From Chitinophaga nivalis (GTDB lineage: Bacteria > Bacteroidota > Bacteroidia > Chitinophagales > Chitinophagaceae), in contig NZ_JAPDNR010000001.1 of the NCBI RefSeq assembly GCF_025989125.1, positions 8,482,087 through 8,546,086 on the forward strand: a stretch of DNA of 64,000 nt, given 5' to 3'. Position numbers and translations under genes: made by a program. Below the pieces are notes generated by a model, which saw only the letters and a program-made list of their open reading frames with translations, searched no databases and was not told the origin of the DNA. Positions within the stretch are counted from its first letter, which is position 1. The number at the start of each line of letters is the position of its first letter. Positions 34,952 through 44,110 of this stretch are shown piece by piece.

Positions 34952-36388
34952 CTAATAGATATCAAACCAAAGCTTTGTTGTGAGCAGGTCCGGCCCCTGC
35001 CGGGAAACTGCTGCTTTATAATTCGCCCCGTTCAATGCCTGCTCGCTGGATGGATACGACAACCGCACGGGTATCTTCACCGCACCGCTTAATACGCCTG
35101 TGTAGGCAGGTTTCAGCTGTGGATAATCCAACCGGCGCCACTCTGCAAATGCCTCCAGTCCTTCGCCGAAAAGTGCCAGCCATTTCTGCTCACCGATCAC
35201 CCGTTTATATGCTGCCGCATCATAGACCACGGCCGGCTGCGTGAGGTAAGCATCTACTGCCGGACCGGTGATACCATACTGTTTAAAGGCTGCACGCACG
35301 GCATTTTCATACAACGCAGCGGCATTGCCGCTGATCAGATTCCGCTGCGCGGCTTCTGCCAGGATAAACAGTTGCTCTGCATAGGTAAACAGATAGGCGG
35401 GTGACTGGCTCGCGGTAAACGCGGCGCCAATATCCGATGTTCTGTAGAAACCCAGGCGCGAAGCAGAATCGGCGGTCAGCCCATTCGTTACACCAATAAT
35501 CACATTGGTATCCCGGGGCAATGCTGCGTATATGCTTAACCGTGGGTCGTTCAGGGATTTCAGTTTATCCACCACTGCTTTACTGATCCGGTAGTCATTG
35601 CGTGTTTCCCGGTTCCGGCCCACCGGGTTCTGATTGGGTGAAGTCAGGTAATTCAGCTTCACATCTTCGTCGCCGGATTCCAGTAATACATTGCCTTCTG
35701 CGGCCACCTCTTCAAAAACAGCTTTGGCCGTAGCAAAATCACGGTCAGCTATCCGTAAGGCCACCCGCAGCCGTAATCCGTTTGCAAACTTTTTCCATCG
35801 CAGCATATTACTTCTCAGCAAAGAATCTCCCAGAATAGGATTGCCCGTTAAGGTGATGTCTTTGGAGGCGCCCTTCAATGCCGTTAATATACCTGTATAT
35901 ACTACCTGTTGCGGATCATACACCGGTGTCAGGTATTGATCAATATTGGCAGCCTGTGTATAGGGAATGTCGCCATACAGATCGGTTAATACCTGAAAAA
36001 TCCAGGAGCGCATGATGTTGCCCACCGCCTTGTAATTAGGATGGTGCAGGCTATCGCCCAGCTGTGCGAGCGTTGTAAAATCCTGCACTCCCTGTGCATA
36101 AAAGTTACTCCAGATACTTTGAATAGCGGAAGAAGCAGGAATATAACGATCGGGATCCGGATACTGAATCTTCGCCCAGTACTGGATATACAGTAAAGAG
36201 GTTTCCATCGCTGCATTCTCACCCCAGTAAGTATCTACATTGGCTTTAATACCATTGCTCAATAAGTAATCAGGTTGTGCGGTGACCGGCTCATTCGGAT
36301 TTTTATTGATCCGCTCCAGCTCTTTCTTACAGCCGGTTAACACGATGCCTATCCCCACTATCAAACCTGCTAATAATATCTTTCTCAT
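34952..36388 (-). CDS. SusD-like outer-membrane lipoprotein
   Basis: A 478-residue lipoprotein of the SusD-like/SusD_2 type. The signal ends VLTGC with Cys20, followed by KKELERINKNPNEP. The region LTDLYGDIPYTQAANIDQ near residue 140 and EWRRLDYPQLKPAYTG near the end are typical for the family. It binds substrate at the surface for the SusC encoded 13 bases upstream in the same transcript. No degradative enzyme is in the operon, so the ligand is not obviously a polysaccharide. Confidence 0.92.
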   Translation of the reverse strand: MRKILLAGLIVGIGIVLTGCKKELERINKNPNEPVTAQPDYLLSNGIKANVDTYWGENAAMETSLLYIQYWAKIQYPDPDRYIPASSAIQSIWSNFYAQGVQDFTTLAQLGDSLHHPNYKAVGNIMRSWIFQVLTDLYGDIPYTQAANIDQYLTPVYDPQQVVYTGILTALKGASKDITLTGNPILGDSLLRSNMLRWKKFANGLRLRVALRIADRDFATAKAVFEEVAAEGNVLLESGDEDVKLNYLTSPNQNPVGRNRETRNDYRISKAVVDKLKSLNDPRLSIYAALPRDTNVIIGVTNGLTADSASRLGFYRTSDIGAAFTASQSPAYLFTYAEQLFILAEAAQRNLISGNAAALYENAVRAAFKQYGITGPAVDAYLTQPAVVYDAAAYKRVIGEQKWLALFGEGLEAFAEWRRLDYPQLKPAYTGVLSGAVKIPVRLSYPSSEQALNGANYKAAVSRQGPDLLTTKLWFDIY

Positions 36389-36401
36389 ATCTCTTCAAAA
36401 G

Positions 36402-39400
36402 TTAAAATGAAACATTCAGGTTAAAGCCAAAGCTACGTGTGGTCGGGATTTGCAAGGTTTCCAATCCCTGACCATTACCGGTATTGAAAGCCGTTTCCGG
36501 ATCAATATTGGGCGTATTGCGTTGCAGGTATCCCAGGTTTCTGGCCACCAGTGTGATATTCACGGATTGCAACCGCCATCTGTTTACCAGGGAAGCCGGT
36601 AAGGTATAACCCAGCCTGATTTCCCGCAGTTTGATATAAGAGGCATCGAACACACTGCTTTCATTCAGGTTGCTGTTGTATACACTTTTATAATAGGTGG
36701 CTGCCGGCAGAATAGCGGTATTCTTTTTACCGTCTGCTGTATAGCCATCAAAGATGATCCCATCGTGATAGACCGCAGATCCATCCGGTGCGGCTGCACT
36801 ATGATCCGGCAGCTGAATATGCTGCCCGCCGCTTTTGTAATAAGGTAATCCGCCATTTTCGGCATCCCGCCCGGGCAGTGAAGTTGCCAACACCCCGGTA
36901 GAATTACCGGTTGCATTGGTACCAGACCACATGGATCCACCCTGCCGGGTATCTATCAGTACACTGAGGTTAAAACCTTTGAACGCAAAGCTGTTATTAA
37001 TGCTTCCTGTCCATTTAGGTGTGTAGTAGCCCAGTACTTTTTTATTGGGATCAATAGCCGGCGTACCATTCGCGTTCACCAGTATACGGTTCTGATCATC
37101 CCGCAGGTAGGCCTGTCCGTACAACGCGCCGTACTGCATCCCTTTTCCGGCAATCACCTGTATGTTACCGGAACTACCCAGTACATAGTTATTCAGGAAC
37201 CCTTCTTTATCCAATTCCACAACTTTACTGACATTCTTTGCATAATTCACATTTACATCCCAGCGAAAACCGGAACGCGTGGATACCGGTGTTACACCCA
37301 GCATCACCTCCACGCCGTGGTTATTGATTTCACCTGCATTGAGCAGTTTTTTCAGGTAACCGGTTGTAGGACTTACATCGGCCAACAAGATCTGGTTACG
37401 GCTGTTGGAGTTATAATAGGTTACATCCAGCCGGGCACGGTTATCAAAGAATCCGGCTTCCACCCCTACCTCTGTAGCCGTAGTGATTTCCGGTTTCAGG
37501 TCTTTTTTCAGGTATTTATCCGAGACGGTTAACTGGGGCAATGCGCCAAACGGCTGATTAAACGGATAGGTATTGATCAGTTGATAAGGATCCGTGTCTT
37601 TACCCACCTGTGCCCATCCTCCCCGGAGTTTCAGCATAGTCAGCACGTTGCTTTGCAGGTGCAGCGCTTCTGATAACACGAGGCTGGCATTCACAGAAGG
37701 ATAGAAATAGGAATTGTTTTCCGGCGGCAAAGTAGACGACCAATCGTTACGCGCCGTAGCGTTGATAAACGCAAAATTCCGGTAAGCCAGCTGGGCGGAC
37801 CCGAAGGCACTGTATACTTTTTGTTTGGTGAATACATTGTAGGAAACGGCCGGATCGCGGTAGTTGTTTAAGGTATACACATCCTTTACCGCCAGCCGGG
37901 TTGCCTGCTGATAATTCTGTTCGTACTGATTGGTACGTACGTTTCCGCCCGCCAGCACTTCCAGGTCAAACCCATTTCCTAATTTTCGTTTAGCATTCAG
38001 CGTTAGTTCGCCGTTGGTTTCACTTATGCCGTAGGCATCTTCCGTATAAGATCCGAATGGTGTACCATTGGTATAATAGGCCACTTTATATTTACGGCGA
38101 TCCTGGTAGTAGTCGGTACCCACACGCACGCCGGCGGTCAGCCAATCGGTAATTTCATAAGACAGCCGGGCATTGCCCAGCAACCGGTTACGCAACAGCC
38201 CTACCGTATTTTCATGTTGAATCCAGTAAGGATTGCTATAATAACTGTGGTTCCAGTTGTAATCTGTACCATCCGCATTTTTATAATCTTTCAGGCGGCT
38301 TACATCTACCTGCCGGCCAAACCAGATAAACTGCAGGGTAACACTGTTCCCCCGTTTGCCGTCTACACCGGGCAGATTATCTGCCTCGCTGCGTACATAG
38401 CTGGCATAGGTGCTCAGTGTGAGCTTTGGTGCAATCCGGAAAGTATTGCTGGCTGTAAAGGTATTGCGGGAAATGCCGGTGTTGGGCAGAATACCGGTTT
38501 GCCGGGTATTGTTGTAAGAAAAGCGGTAATCTATTTTTTCGCTGGTACCACCTACCGAGATGCCGTTGTTGAGCGTACGTCCGGTGACATAAAAGTTTTT
38601 AACATTATCGGGATGTGGTACAAACGGGACTGGTTCACCATTGGAAAAAAACTGTGGAATCAGGCGCCCATCCATCTTAGGGCCCCAGCTTTCATCGACG
38701 CCATCGTTGATGCCGCCGCCTTTTCCGTCTTTATAGGAAAACTGGCCACCGCTACCCTGTCCGTATACATTCTGGAAATCGGGCAATATCAGTACTTTTT
38801 CCCAGGTAGCGCCGGAGGTAACGGTAACGCCTAAACCGCCTTTGGTATCCTTACCTGTTTTTGTTTTAATGAGAATTACACCGCTGGAGGCACGGGAACC
38901 ATAGAGCGCTGCGGCATTGGGTCCTTTCAGGACACTGATGGCCGCTATATCATCCGGATTAATATCTGAGATCGCATTGGCAAAATCACGACCGGTACCA
39001 ATACCTAACTGGCTGTTATCGACCGGCACCCCATCCAGTACAAACAAGGGCTGGTTGTTGCCCGCAATGGAGGTTTCGCCCCGTATCACAATACGGGAAG
39101 ATCCCATATTACCCTGGCTGTTGGTTACCTGCACGCCGGCTATCTTTCCGGACAGCGCATTAACGAGGTTGGTTTCCTTTGCTTCGGAAATGTCTTTTGA
39201 TTTTAACTCCTGTACAGCATAGCCCAGGGATTTTTTTTCACGGGAGATGCCTAACGCGGTCACCACTACTTCCTGGAGTTTGCTGTTACTGTTGTTGAGC
39301 GCAATGTTGATGGTATGACTGCCGGTCACCGGTACCAGTACGGATTCGAAGCCCAGGAAGGATACCTGCAGGGTATCTTTCACCTGTGCTGTAATCACAT

Positions 39401-39584
39401 ATTTACCATCCGCATCTGATTGGGTACCCCTGGTGCTACCCTTCACCTGTATAACGGCACCGGGTATACGCTGTGCATCTGTACGGGAAGTAATTACCCC
39501 ACTCACACGAATTTCCTGAGCAATGCCCTGTTGTGCCCACAGTAATGCGGTCAACAGGCATAAGCGCCTTTTAACATGGTTCAT
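36402..39584 (-). CDS. SusC/RagA family TonB-linked outer-membrane receptor
   Basis: A 1060-residue receptor. Signal peptide (ending WAQQGIAQ), carboxypeptidase-D-like domain (VSGVITSRTDAQRIPGAVI), plug with VVVTALGISREKKSLGYAV and FVLDGVPVDNSQ, then the barrel ending FGFNLNVSF. It forms a two-gene operon with SusD. Its promoter region carries a palindrome almost identical to that of the sulfatase operon, so the two systems are probably controlled together. Confidence 0.92.
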   Translation of the reverse strand: MNHVKRRLCLLTALLWAQQGIAQEIRVSGVITSRTDAQRIPGAVIQVKGSTRGTQSDADGKYVITAQVKDTLQVSFLGFESVLVPVTGSHTINIALNNSNSKLQEVVVTALGISREKKSLGYAVQELKSKDISEAKETNLVNALSGKIAGVQVTNSQGNMGSSRIVIRGETSIAGNNQPLFVLDGVPVDNSQLGIGTGRDFANAISDINPDDIAAISVLKGPNAAALYGSRASSGVILIKTKTGKDTKGGLGVTVTSGATWEKVLILPDFQNVYGQGSGGQFSYKDGKGGGINDGVDESWGPKMDGRLIPQFFSNGEPVPFVPHPDNVKNFYVTGRTLNNGISVGGTSEKIDYRFSYNNTRQTGILPNTGISRNTFTASNTFRIAPKLTLSTYASYVRSEADNLPGVDGKRGNSVTLQFIWFGRQVDVSRLKDYKNADGTDYNWNHSYYSNPYWIQHENTVGLLRNRLLGNARLSYEITDWLTAGVRVGTDYYQDRRKYKVAYYTNGTPFGSYTEDAYGISETNGELTLNAKRKLGNGFDLEVLAGGNVRTNQYEQNYQQATRLAVKDVYTLNNYRDPAVSYNVFTKQKVYSAFGSAQLAYRNFAFINATARNDWSSTLPPENNSYFYPSVNASLVLSEALHLQSNVLTMLKLRGGWAQVGKDTDPYQLINTYPFNQPFGALPQLTVSDKYLKKDLKPEITTATEVGVEAGFFDNRARLDVTYYNSNSRNQILLADVSPTTGYLKKLLNAGEINNHGVEVMLGVTPVSTRSGFRWDVNVNYAKNVSKVVELDKEGFLNNYVLGSSGNIQVIAGKGMQYGALYGQAYLRDDQNRILVNANGTPAIDPNKKVLGYYTPKWTGSINNSFAFKGFNLSVLIDTRQGGSMWSGTNATGNSTGVLATSLPGRDAENGGLPYYKSGGQHIQLPDHSAAAPDGSAVYHDGIIFDGYTADGKKNTAILPAATYYKSVYNSNLNESSVFDASYIKLREIRLGYTLPASLVNRWRLQSVNITLVARNLGYLQRNTPNIDPETAFNTGNGQGLETLQIPTTRSFGFNLNVSF

Positions 39585-39713
39585 GCTACGTTGTTAATTT
39601 ATTGATTGATGTTGATTGTTGCGGAGACTAATTTTTCCTTTACAATTGATTCTGGCTTTACATATTCAGGTGTATGACGACTAACGTTGCGGGGGTAAAA
39701 ATAATACAGAAAG

Positions 39714-39740
39714 ATTAATCTACAAAATTAATAGACTAAT
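39714..39740 (-). promoter_or_regulatory. Second copy of the 27-bp palindromic operator
   Basis: Read on the minus strand the site has arms ATTAGTCTA and GTAGATTAAT. It matches the site at 29610-29636 (plus strand) at 22 of 27 positions. The minus-strand element TAATTTTG (39723-39730) fits the TAnnTTTG consensus and lies inside the palindrome, about 140 bases before the SusC start. Confidence 0.6.
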
Positions 39741-39876
39741 GATTGTGGAATAAAAAATAATACTTCAGGCAGGACGTATTTCCCCTGGAACGGCGCAAAG
39801 GAAGATTGTTTTCCCGCTCCGGCGAAATACGTCCTGGTTGGGCTGATGGTAATGACAGCGGATAGTCAGGTGCTGA

Positions 39877-40266
39877 TTATTTATTCAGTAGCTTTTTTAC
39901 TTCCTGCCTGCAGGCTTCAAAGTTTTCCCAGATGAGGCGATCCTGGCAAACCGTCCCTTTGTATTTAAAAGCTACTTTGTTTTTACGTAACACCACCTGG
40001 TAATATTCCGGTGCTTCGGGAGAGTTTTCCCAGGTTACTTTCCCATTTTCATCTATTCCTCCGGCGAGTTTGTCTTCAATCAGGCCGAAAACCTTTTTGC
40101 GCATATTCTCCGGGAAGTCGTAACTGTCGTCTGTTTTTACCAGGCAGGTGCTGTCTTTTACAGGAAGGGATACCGGGGTGTTGGCGACAGCCTTGTACTG
40201 TGATATACACAGGTACATGCAACCGGCTGCCAATAGCAGGAAAGGGGATTTGTATGCTCTATTCAT
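39877..40266 (-). CDS. Small secreted protein of unknown function
   Basis: A 129-residue protein with a hydrophobic N-terminus (SPFLLLAAGCMYLCISQY) that could be a signal peptide or a lipobox around LAAGC. The mature part is charged and has three Cys (STCLVK, GTVCQDRL, FEACRQEV). It carries no domain I recognise. Located alone upstream of the second SusCD operon in sequence order; the 39585-39876 gap holds the SusC promoter and nothing else that I can name. Confidence 0.6.
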   Translation of the reverse strand: MNRAYKSPFLLLAAGCMYLCISQYKAVANTPVSLPVKDSTCLVKTDDSYDFPENMRKKVFGLIEDKLAGGIDENGKVTWENSPEAPEYYQVVLRKNKVAFKYKGTVCQDRLIWENFEACRQEVKKLLNK

Positions 40267-40460
40267 AGTACTGATAAATTGTTATAAACGGGTGAATAGG
40301 AATTACAACTATATAAGGGTTGTCTGGTCGATGCTGGTTCTTTGATTTTGGTATTGGTATCTGCAACTTATTATTAAAATACTCTATTTATCTCATACTA
40401 CAAAATAAACTACCGGGGTATACGAACGCGGGGTTAAGCTGTGGGGGAAATGCAGGGGTA

Positions 40461-41294
40461 CTATTGGTACCGCTGCATTACATTGAATAATATTTTGCGG
40501 CCACTTTCCGTCATACCCGGCAGGGAATCCTGCGGCATAAAGTGGCGTTTGAAGGCTTTTAAAGCAGCGGTGCTGTCTTTGATATCATAGCCGATAATAC
40601 GGAGTGCCTGTAGCTGGTTAAACGGAGACGGCACTACGGTATTTGTGGTATCGGTATACCATAGCCCAAAACCTTTTCCAGCCAGCTGTTGCCAGGGAAA
40701 CCACGCACTGGGGTCTACCTTCCGGCCTGGTGCAATGTCGCCATGTCCGACGAAATTAGCGGCGGGAATATTATACCGGAGTTTCAGGGTATCCAGCAAA
40801 ATAAGGAGGCTATTGATCTGGGCGGGTGCGAAGGGTTCCAAACCATTATTGTCCAACTCGATGCCGATGGAAGAAGAATTAATATCGGTTACGCCGCCCC
40901 ATTTGGCTACGCCGCCATGCCAGGCACGCAGGTAATCATTCAGCATGTGGTGGATCATTCCATCGCGACAGATGACATAATGTGCACTCACCTGCGTAGG
41001 TTGCATGGTAAACGTTTTCAGCGTTTGTGCGCAGGAGTCCTGCGCAGTATGGTGGATAATCACCATATTGGGTTTACGCATATTGAAATTAACGGTACCG
41101 ACCCACCAGGGCGGCAGTACACCGCCTGTGCCTGCAATATTACCGGGTTGCTGCTGCAACGTTTTTGCATAAGCTTTTGCCTGTTGGCGGTATACTTTAT
41201 TCGAGGATGCATAAGGGTTCCGGGCACAATAGGAGCACAAACAAATCAGGGCCAGCAACCCGGCGGATTTTACAAGGTGTTGTATTGCTTTCAT
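40461..41294 (-). CDS. N-acetylmuramoyl-L-alanine amidase (Ami_2, AmiD-like lipoprotein)
   Basis: A 277-residue predicted lipoprotein (N-terminal LICLCSYCARN, Cys near residue 23). The amidase_2 domain begins NMVIIHHTAQDSC, with a zinc His, continues with SSIGIELDNNG, and holds the second zinc site in GHGDIAPGRKVDPS. It cuts the bond between muramic acid and the stem peptide, and in this location probably acts on shed or recycled murein at the outer membrane. Length and layout resemble E. coli AmiD. Confidence 0.9.
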   Translation of the reverse strand: MKAIQHLVKSAGLLALICLCSYCARNPYASSNKVYRQQAKAYAKTLQQQPGNIAGTGGVLPPWWVGTVNFNMRKPNMVIIHHTAQDSCAQTLKTFTMQPTQVSAHYVICRDGMIHHMLNDYLRAWHGGVAKWGGVTDINSSSIGIELDNNGLEPFAPAQINSLLILLDTLKLRYNIPAANFVGHGDIAPGRKVDPSAWFPWQQLAGKGFGLWYTDTTNTVVPSPFNQLQALRIIGYDIKDSTAALKAFKRHFMPQDSLPGMTESGRKILFNVMQRYQ

Positions 41295-41448
41295 TTATAT
41301 CTGTTAAAGTTTACAAAACACTATTTATAAAGATACTAAATGTCGGGCTCCTTCGTTTTTTAACTGATACTATGAGAAATGTTTACTAAATCTTATATTT
41401 ACATTTTCATTAATGCTTTTTCGGGGTTTTTAAAAAACGTGTACAACA

Positions 41449-42330
41449 TTGTCTTCAATTGCCTACTACCTGTTGCTGCCTGTTATATATGCGGTTTCGC
41501 TATTACCTTTTCGTGTTTTATACTTTCTGTCTGATGCTGTTTATGTTTTTTTATATTACGTATTAGGCTATCGTAAAAAAGTGGTACTGGACAATCTCCG
41601 TCGCTCCTTTCCCGAAAAAAGTGAAAAAGAAATTAACCGTATCTGTAAAGATTTTTATCATTATCTCTGCGATCTCTTTCTGGAAACTTTTAAGACGCTT
41701 ACCATCAGCAGGGATGCCATGGTAAAACATTGCCGTTTTACGCCCGATACCGTTGCCTTATTTGACCGGCTGGCCGCCGACAAAAAAAGCGTGGTATTGG
41801 TCATGGGCCACAAAGGTAACTGGGAATGGGCCGGCAACACTTTCAGTATTCTGTGTAAACAGCAGTTGTATGTTATTTATCATCCGCTGGCCAATAAGCA
41901 CTTCAATGGATTTATGTACCGTATGCGTACCCGCTTTGGCACCAAACTGATTGCCATGCAGGATACTTTCCGCGACATGGTACAAAACCGGGGAGAGGTA
42001 AATGCCACTGCTTTTATTGCAGACCAGGCGCCACAGCCGAAAACGGCCCAGTGGCTTACTTTTTTACACCAGGACACCCCTGTTTTTAAAGGAACAGAAA
42101 AAATAGCCCAGAAAATGAATTACCCCGTGGTATATGTGACGGTACAACGGGAAAAACGTGGATACTATGCCGTATCAGCAGAAATATTAACCGCTACACC
42201 TGCCGGTGAAAAAGACGGAGATATCACTGCAGCGCATACCCGTAAACTTGAGGAAGATATTCTGGCACAACCGGCGACCTGGCTTTGGTCGCACAAAAGA
42301 TGGAAGCACAAACGGGCGACCCATATTTAA
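41449..42330 (+). CDS. LpxL/HtrB-like lysophospholipid (lipid A) acyltransferase, TTG start
   Basis: A 293-residue membrane-bound acyltransferase. The N-terminal segment AYYLLLPVIYAVSLLPFRVL is a membrane anchor as in Bacteroidota LpxL-like proteins, followed by GYRKKVVLDNLRRSFPEKSE. The catalytic HxxxxE motif is GHKGNWEW near residue 120. It would add a secondary acyl chain to lipid A or make a related aminolipid. The frame has a stop at 41431 and no ATG before the anchor, so TTG 41449 is the only sensible start. The desaturase follows 43 bases later, suggesting a two-gene lipid unit. Confidence 0.87.
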   Translation: MSSIAYYLLLPVIYAVSLLPFRVLYFLSDAVYVFLYYVLGYRKKVVLDNLRRSFPEKSEKEINRICKDFYHYLCDLFLETFKTLTISRDAMVKHCRFTPDTVALFDRLAADKKSVVLVMGHKGNWEWAGNTFSILCKQQLYVIYHPLANKHFNGFMYRMRTRFGTKLIAMQDTFRDMVQNRGEVNATAFIADQAPQPKTAQWLTFLHQDTPVFKGTEKIAQKMNYPVVYVTVQREKRGYYAVSAEILTATPAGEKDGDITAAHTRKLEEDILAQPATWLWSHKRWKHKRATHI

Positions 42331-42373
42331 TTCCGATTCATCAATAATAAAAAAAAGAACAGATCCTACAACT

Positions 42374-43408
42374 ATGCTGGAAGGTAAAGAACTGATACTT
42401 GCTACCAAGCCCTATGCCTGCGAGAAGAGATTTAAAAGCTGGCTGTATGCTTTATCAACATTATTACTGCTGATTTTATCATCCTGTGCGGCCCTGCTGG
42501 CGCCTTATCTGGCGCTACGGCTATTTTTCAGTATGTTAACCGGTCTGTTAATTGTACGGATGTTCGTTATATATCACGATCATCAACACCATGCTATTTT
42601 ACACCGTTCCCGGCTGGCCGATGCGATCATGACTGCCTTTGGCATTTATGTACTGGCACCAAGCAGCATCTGGAAACGTTCCCATGACTATCATCATAAA
42701 CATAATTCCAAGCTTTTCAGTGCCAGTATTGGCTCCTATCCGATTCTCACCCGTAAGAAATTCAATAGTATCACTCCCGCAGAACGGCGTACCTACCTTT
42801 TCAGCCGGCATCCGGTGACAATTGCCGCCGGTTATTTGTCGATGTTTATGATTGGTATGTGCGTGCAATCCTTTCTGAGCAGTCCCCGTAAACACCTGGA
42901 TTCCCTGCTGGCCCTGATCATACACCTTGGCGGCAGTGCTGCCATCTGGTATTTCCTGGGTTGGGAAAGCTGGTTGCTCCTGATTCTGATTCCCTTCACG
43001 ATTGCCTGTGGCCTGGGAGCTTACCTTTTTTATGCCCAGCACAATTTTCCCGGTGTGACGTTCAATGTCAATGAAGAATGGTGCTACGATAAAGCAGCAC
43101 TGCTTTCTTCCAGCTTCATGCAAATGAATCCGGTTATGCAGTGGTTTACCGGCAATATCGGCTACCATCATATTCACCACCTGAATGCGCGTATTCCTTT
43201 CTATCGCCTGCCGGAAGTAATGCAGGAGATTCCGCGGCTGCAGGACGCCAAAGTCACCTCTCTACGTTTTCGGGATATCTGCGCCTGCTTCCGCCTGAAA
43301 GTATGGGATCCTGAGCTGAACAGGATGATCAGTCTGAAAGAAATCCGTTCCCTTAATATTACGACAACGGTAAAGATGAAGCCTGATCCTGCAATAGCTG
43401 CCGGATAA
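42374..43408 (+). CDS. Fatty acid desaturase
   Basis: A 344-residue membrane di-iron enzyme. Three histidine boxes are visible: HDHQHH near residue 70, HDYHHKHN near residue 100, and HHIHHLN near residue 270, with hydrophobic segments between. It introduces a double bond into a fatty acyl chain; position and acyl carrier are unknown. The frame opens earlier at 42206, overlapping the acyltransferase, but ATG 42374 fits the family length. Its last 50 bases overlap the end of the convergent DJ-1 gene. Confidence 0.87.
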   Translation: MLEGKELILATKPYACEKRFKSWLYALSTLLLLILSSCAALLAPYLALRLFFSMLTGLLIVRMFVIYHDHQHHAILHRSRLADAIMTAFGIYVLAPSSIWKRSHDYHHKHNSKLFSASIGSYPILTRKKFNSITPAERRTYLFSRHPVTIAAGYLSMFMIGMCVQSFLSSPRKHLDSLLALIIHLGGSAAIWYFLGWESWLLLILIPFTIACGLGAYLFYAQHNFPGVTFNVNEEWCYDKAALLSSSFMQMNPVMQWFTGNIGYHHIHHLNARIPFYRLPEVMQEIPRLQDAKVTSLRFRDICACFRLKVWDPELNRMISLKEIRSLNITTTVKMKPDPAIAAG

Positions 43409-44060
43409 TCTTCGTTCTTGTTTCCTTCATAAACCGGGTATCTTCTTTTACTTTTTGCAACACCGGAATACCGGCTGTTTTGGGAGAACCTGCGTTAAAT
43501 GGTGGCGCTGGTGCATATTCCAGCTGCAGCTGAATGGTTTTAGCCATTTCTGCTCCTCCGATGAGGGCTATCAGGGATAATCCGAAATCAATGCCGGCGG
43601 TAATGCCGCCGCCTGTGATCCGGTTACGATCCCGGACAATTCTTTCTGTCACTGTTTCTACGCCAAACATTTCCAACAGGTCGAGGGAACGCCAATGTGT
43701 AGTGGCTTTGTAGCCCTGCAGCAGACCTGCCGCTGCCAATACCAGCGAGCCGGTACAAACGGCGGTGATATAACGGGCACCGGCTGCCTGGTTGCGCAGA
43801 AATCCAAGTACCGCCTGATTAGTAAGTAAGGTATTGATTCCTCTGCCACCTGGCACAAACAGGATATCCAGCTGCGGACAATCCGCCATAGCAATGTTGG
43901 GCTGCACAGTGAGACCACCTTCGGCTTTAATGGGGTCTGTGGTTTCACCAATCACCAGTACTTCAAAACAGGAAGCTTTGACGAAACATTCATAGGGGCC
44001 GGTAAAATCGAGGATAGTTAATTCGGGGAATAGGAACATACCTACTTTGAGCTTACGCAT
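43359..44060 (-). CDS. DJ-1/PfpI family protein, isonitrile hydratase-like
   Basis: A 233-residue protein with the class I glutamine amidotransferase-like fold. The nucleophile elbow is AVCTGSLVLAAAGLL, with Cys102. The downstream stretch GYKATTHW and the GGGITAGIDFGL segment resemble isonitrile hydratases, which turn isonitriles into N-formamides. It could equally be a stress-related DJ-1 protein. The 3' end overlaps the convergent desaturase gene by 50 bases, unusual in this otherwise loosely packed region. Confidence 0.82.
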   Translation of the reverse strand: MRKLKVGMFLFPELTILDFTGPYECFVKASCFEVLVIGETTDPIKAEGGLTVQPNIAMADCPQLDILFVPGGRGINTLLTNQAVLGFLRNQAAGARYITAVCTGSLVLAAAGLLQGYKATTHWRSLDLLEMFGVETVTERIVRDRNRITGGGITAGIDFGLSLIALIGGAEMAKTIQLQLEYAPAPPFNAGSPKTAGIPVLQKVKEDTRFMKETRTKIIRQLLQDQASSLPLS

Positions 44061-44110
44061 AAACTGGGTTTTAACACGGTATAAAAATAATCAAATTGGC
44101 TGCAGGTAAT

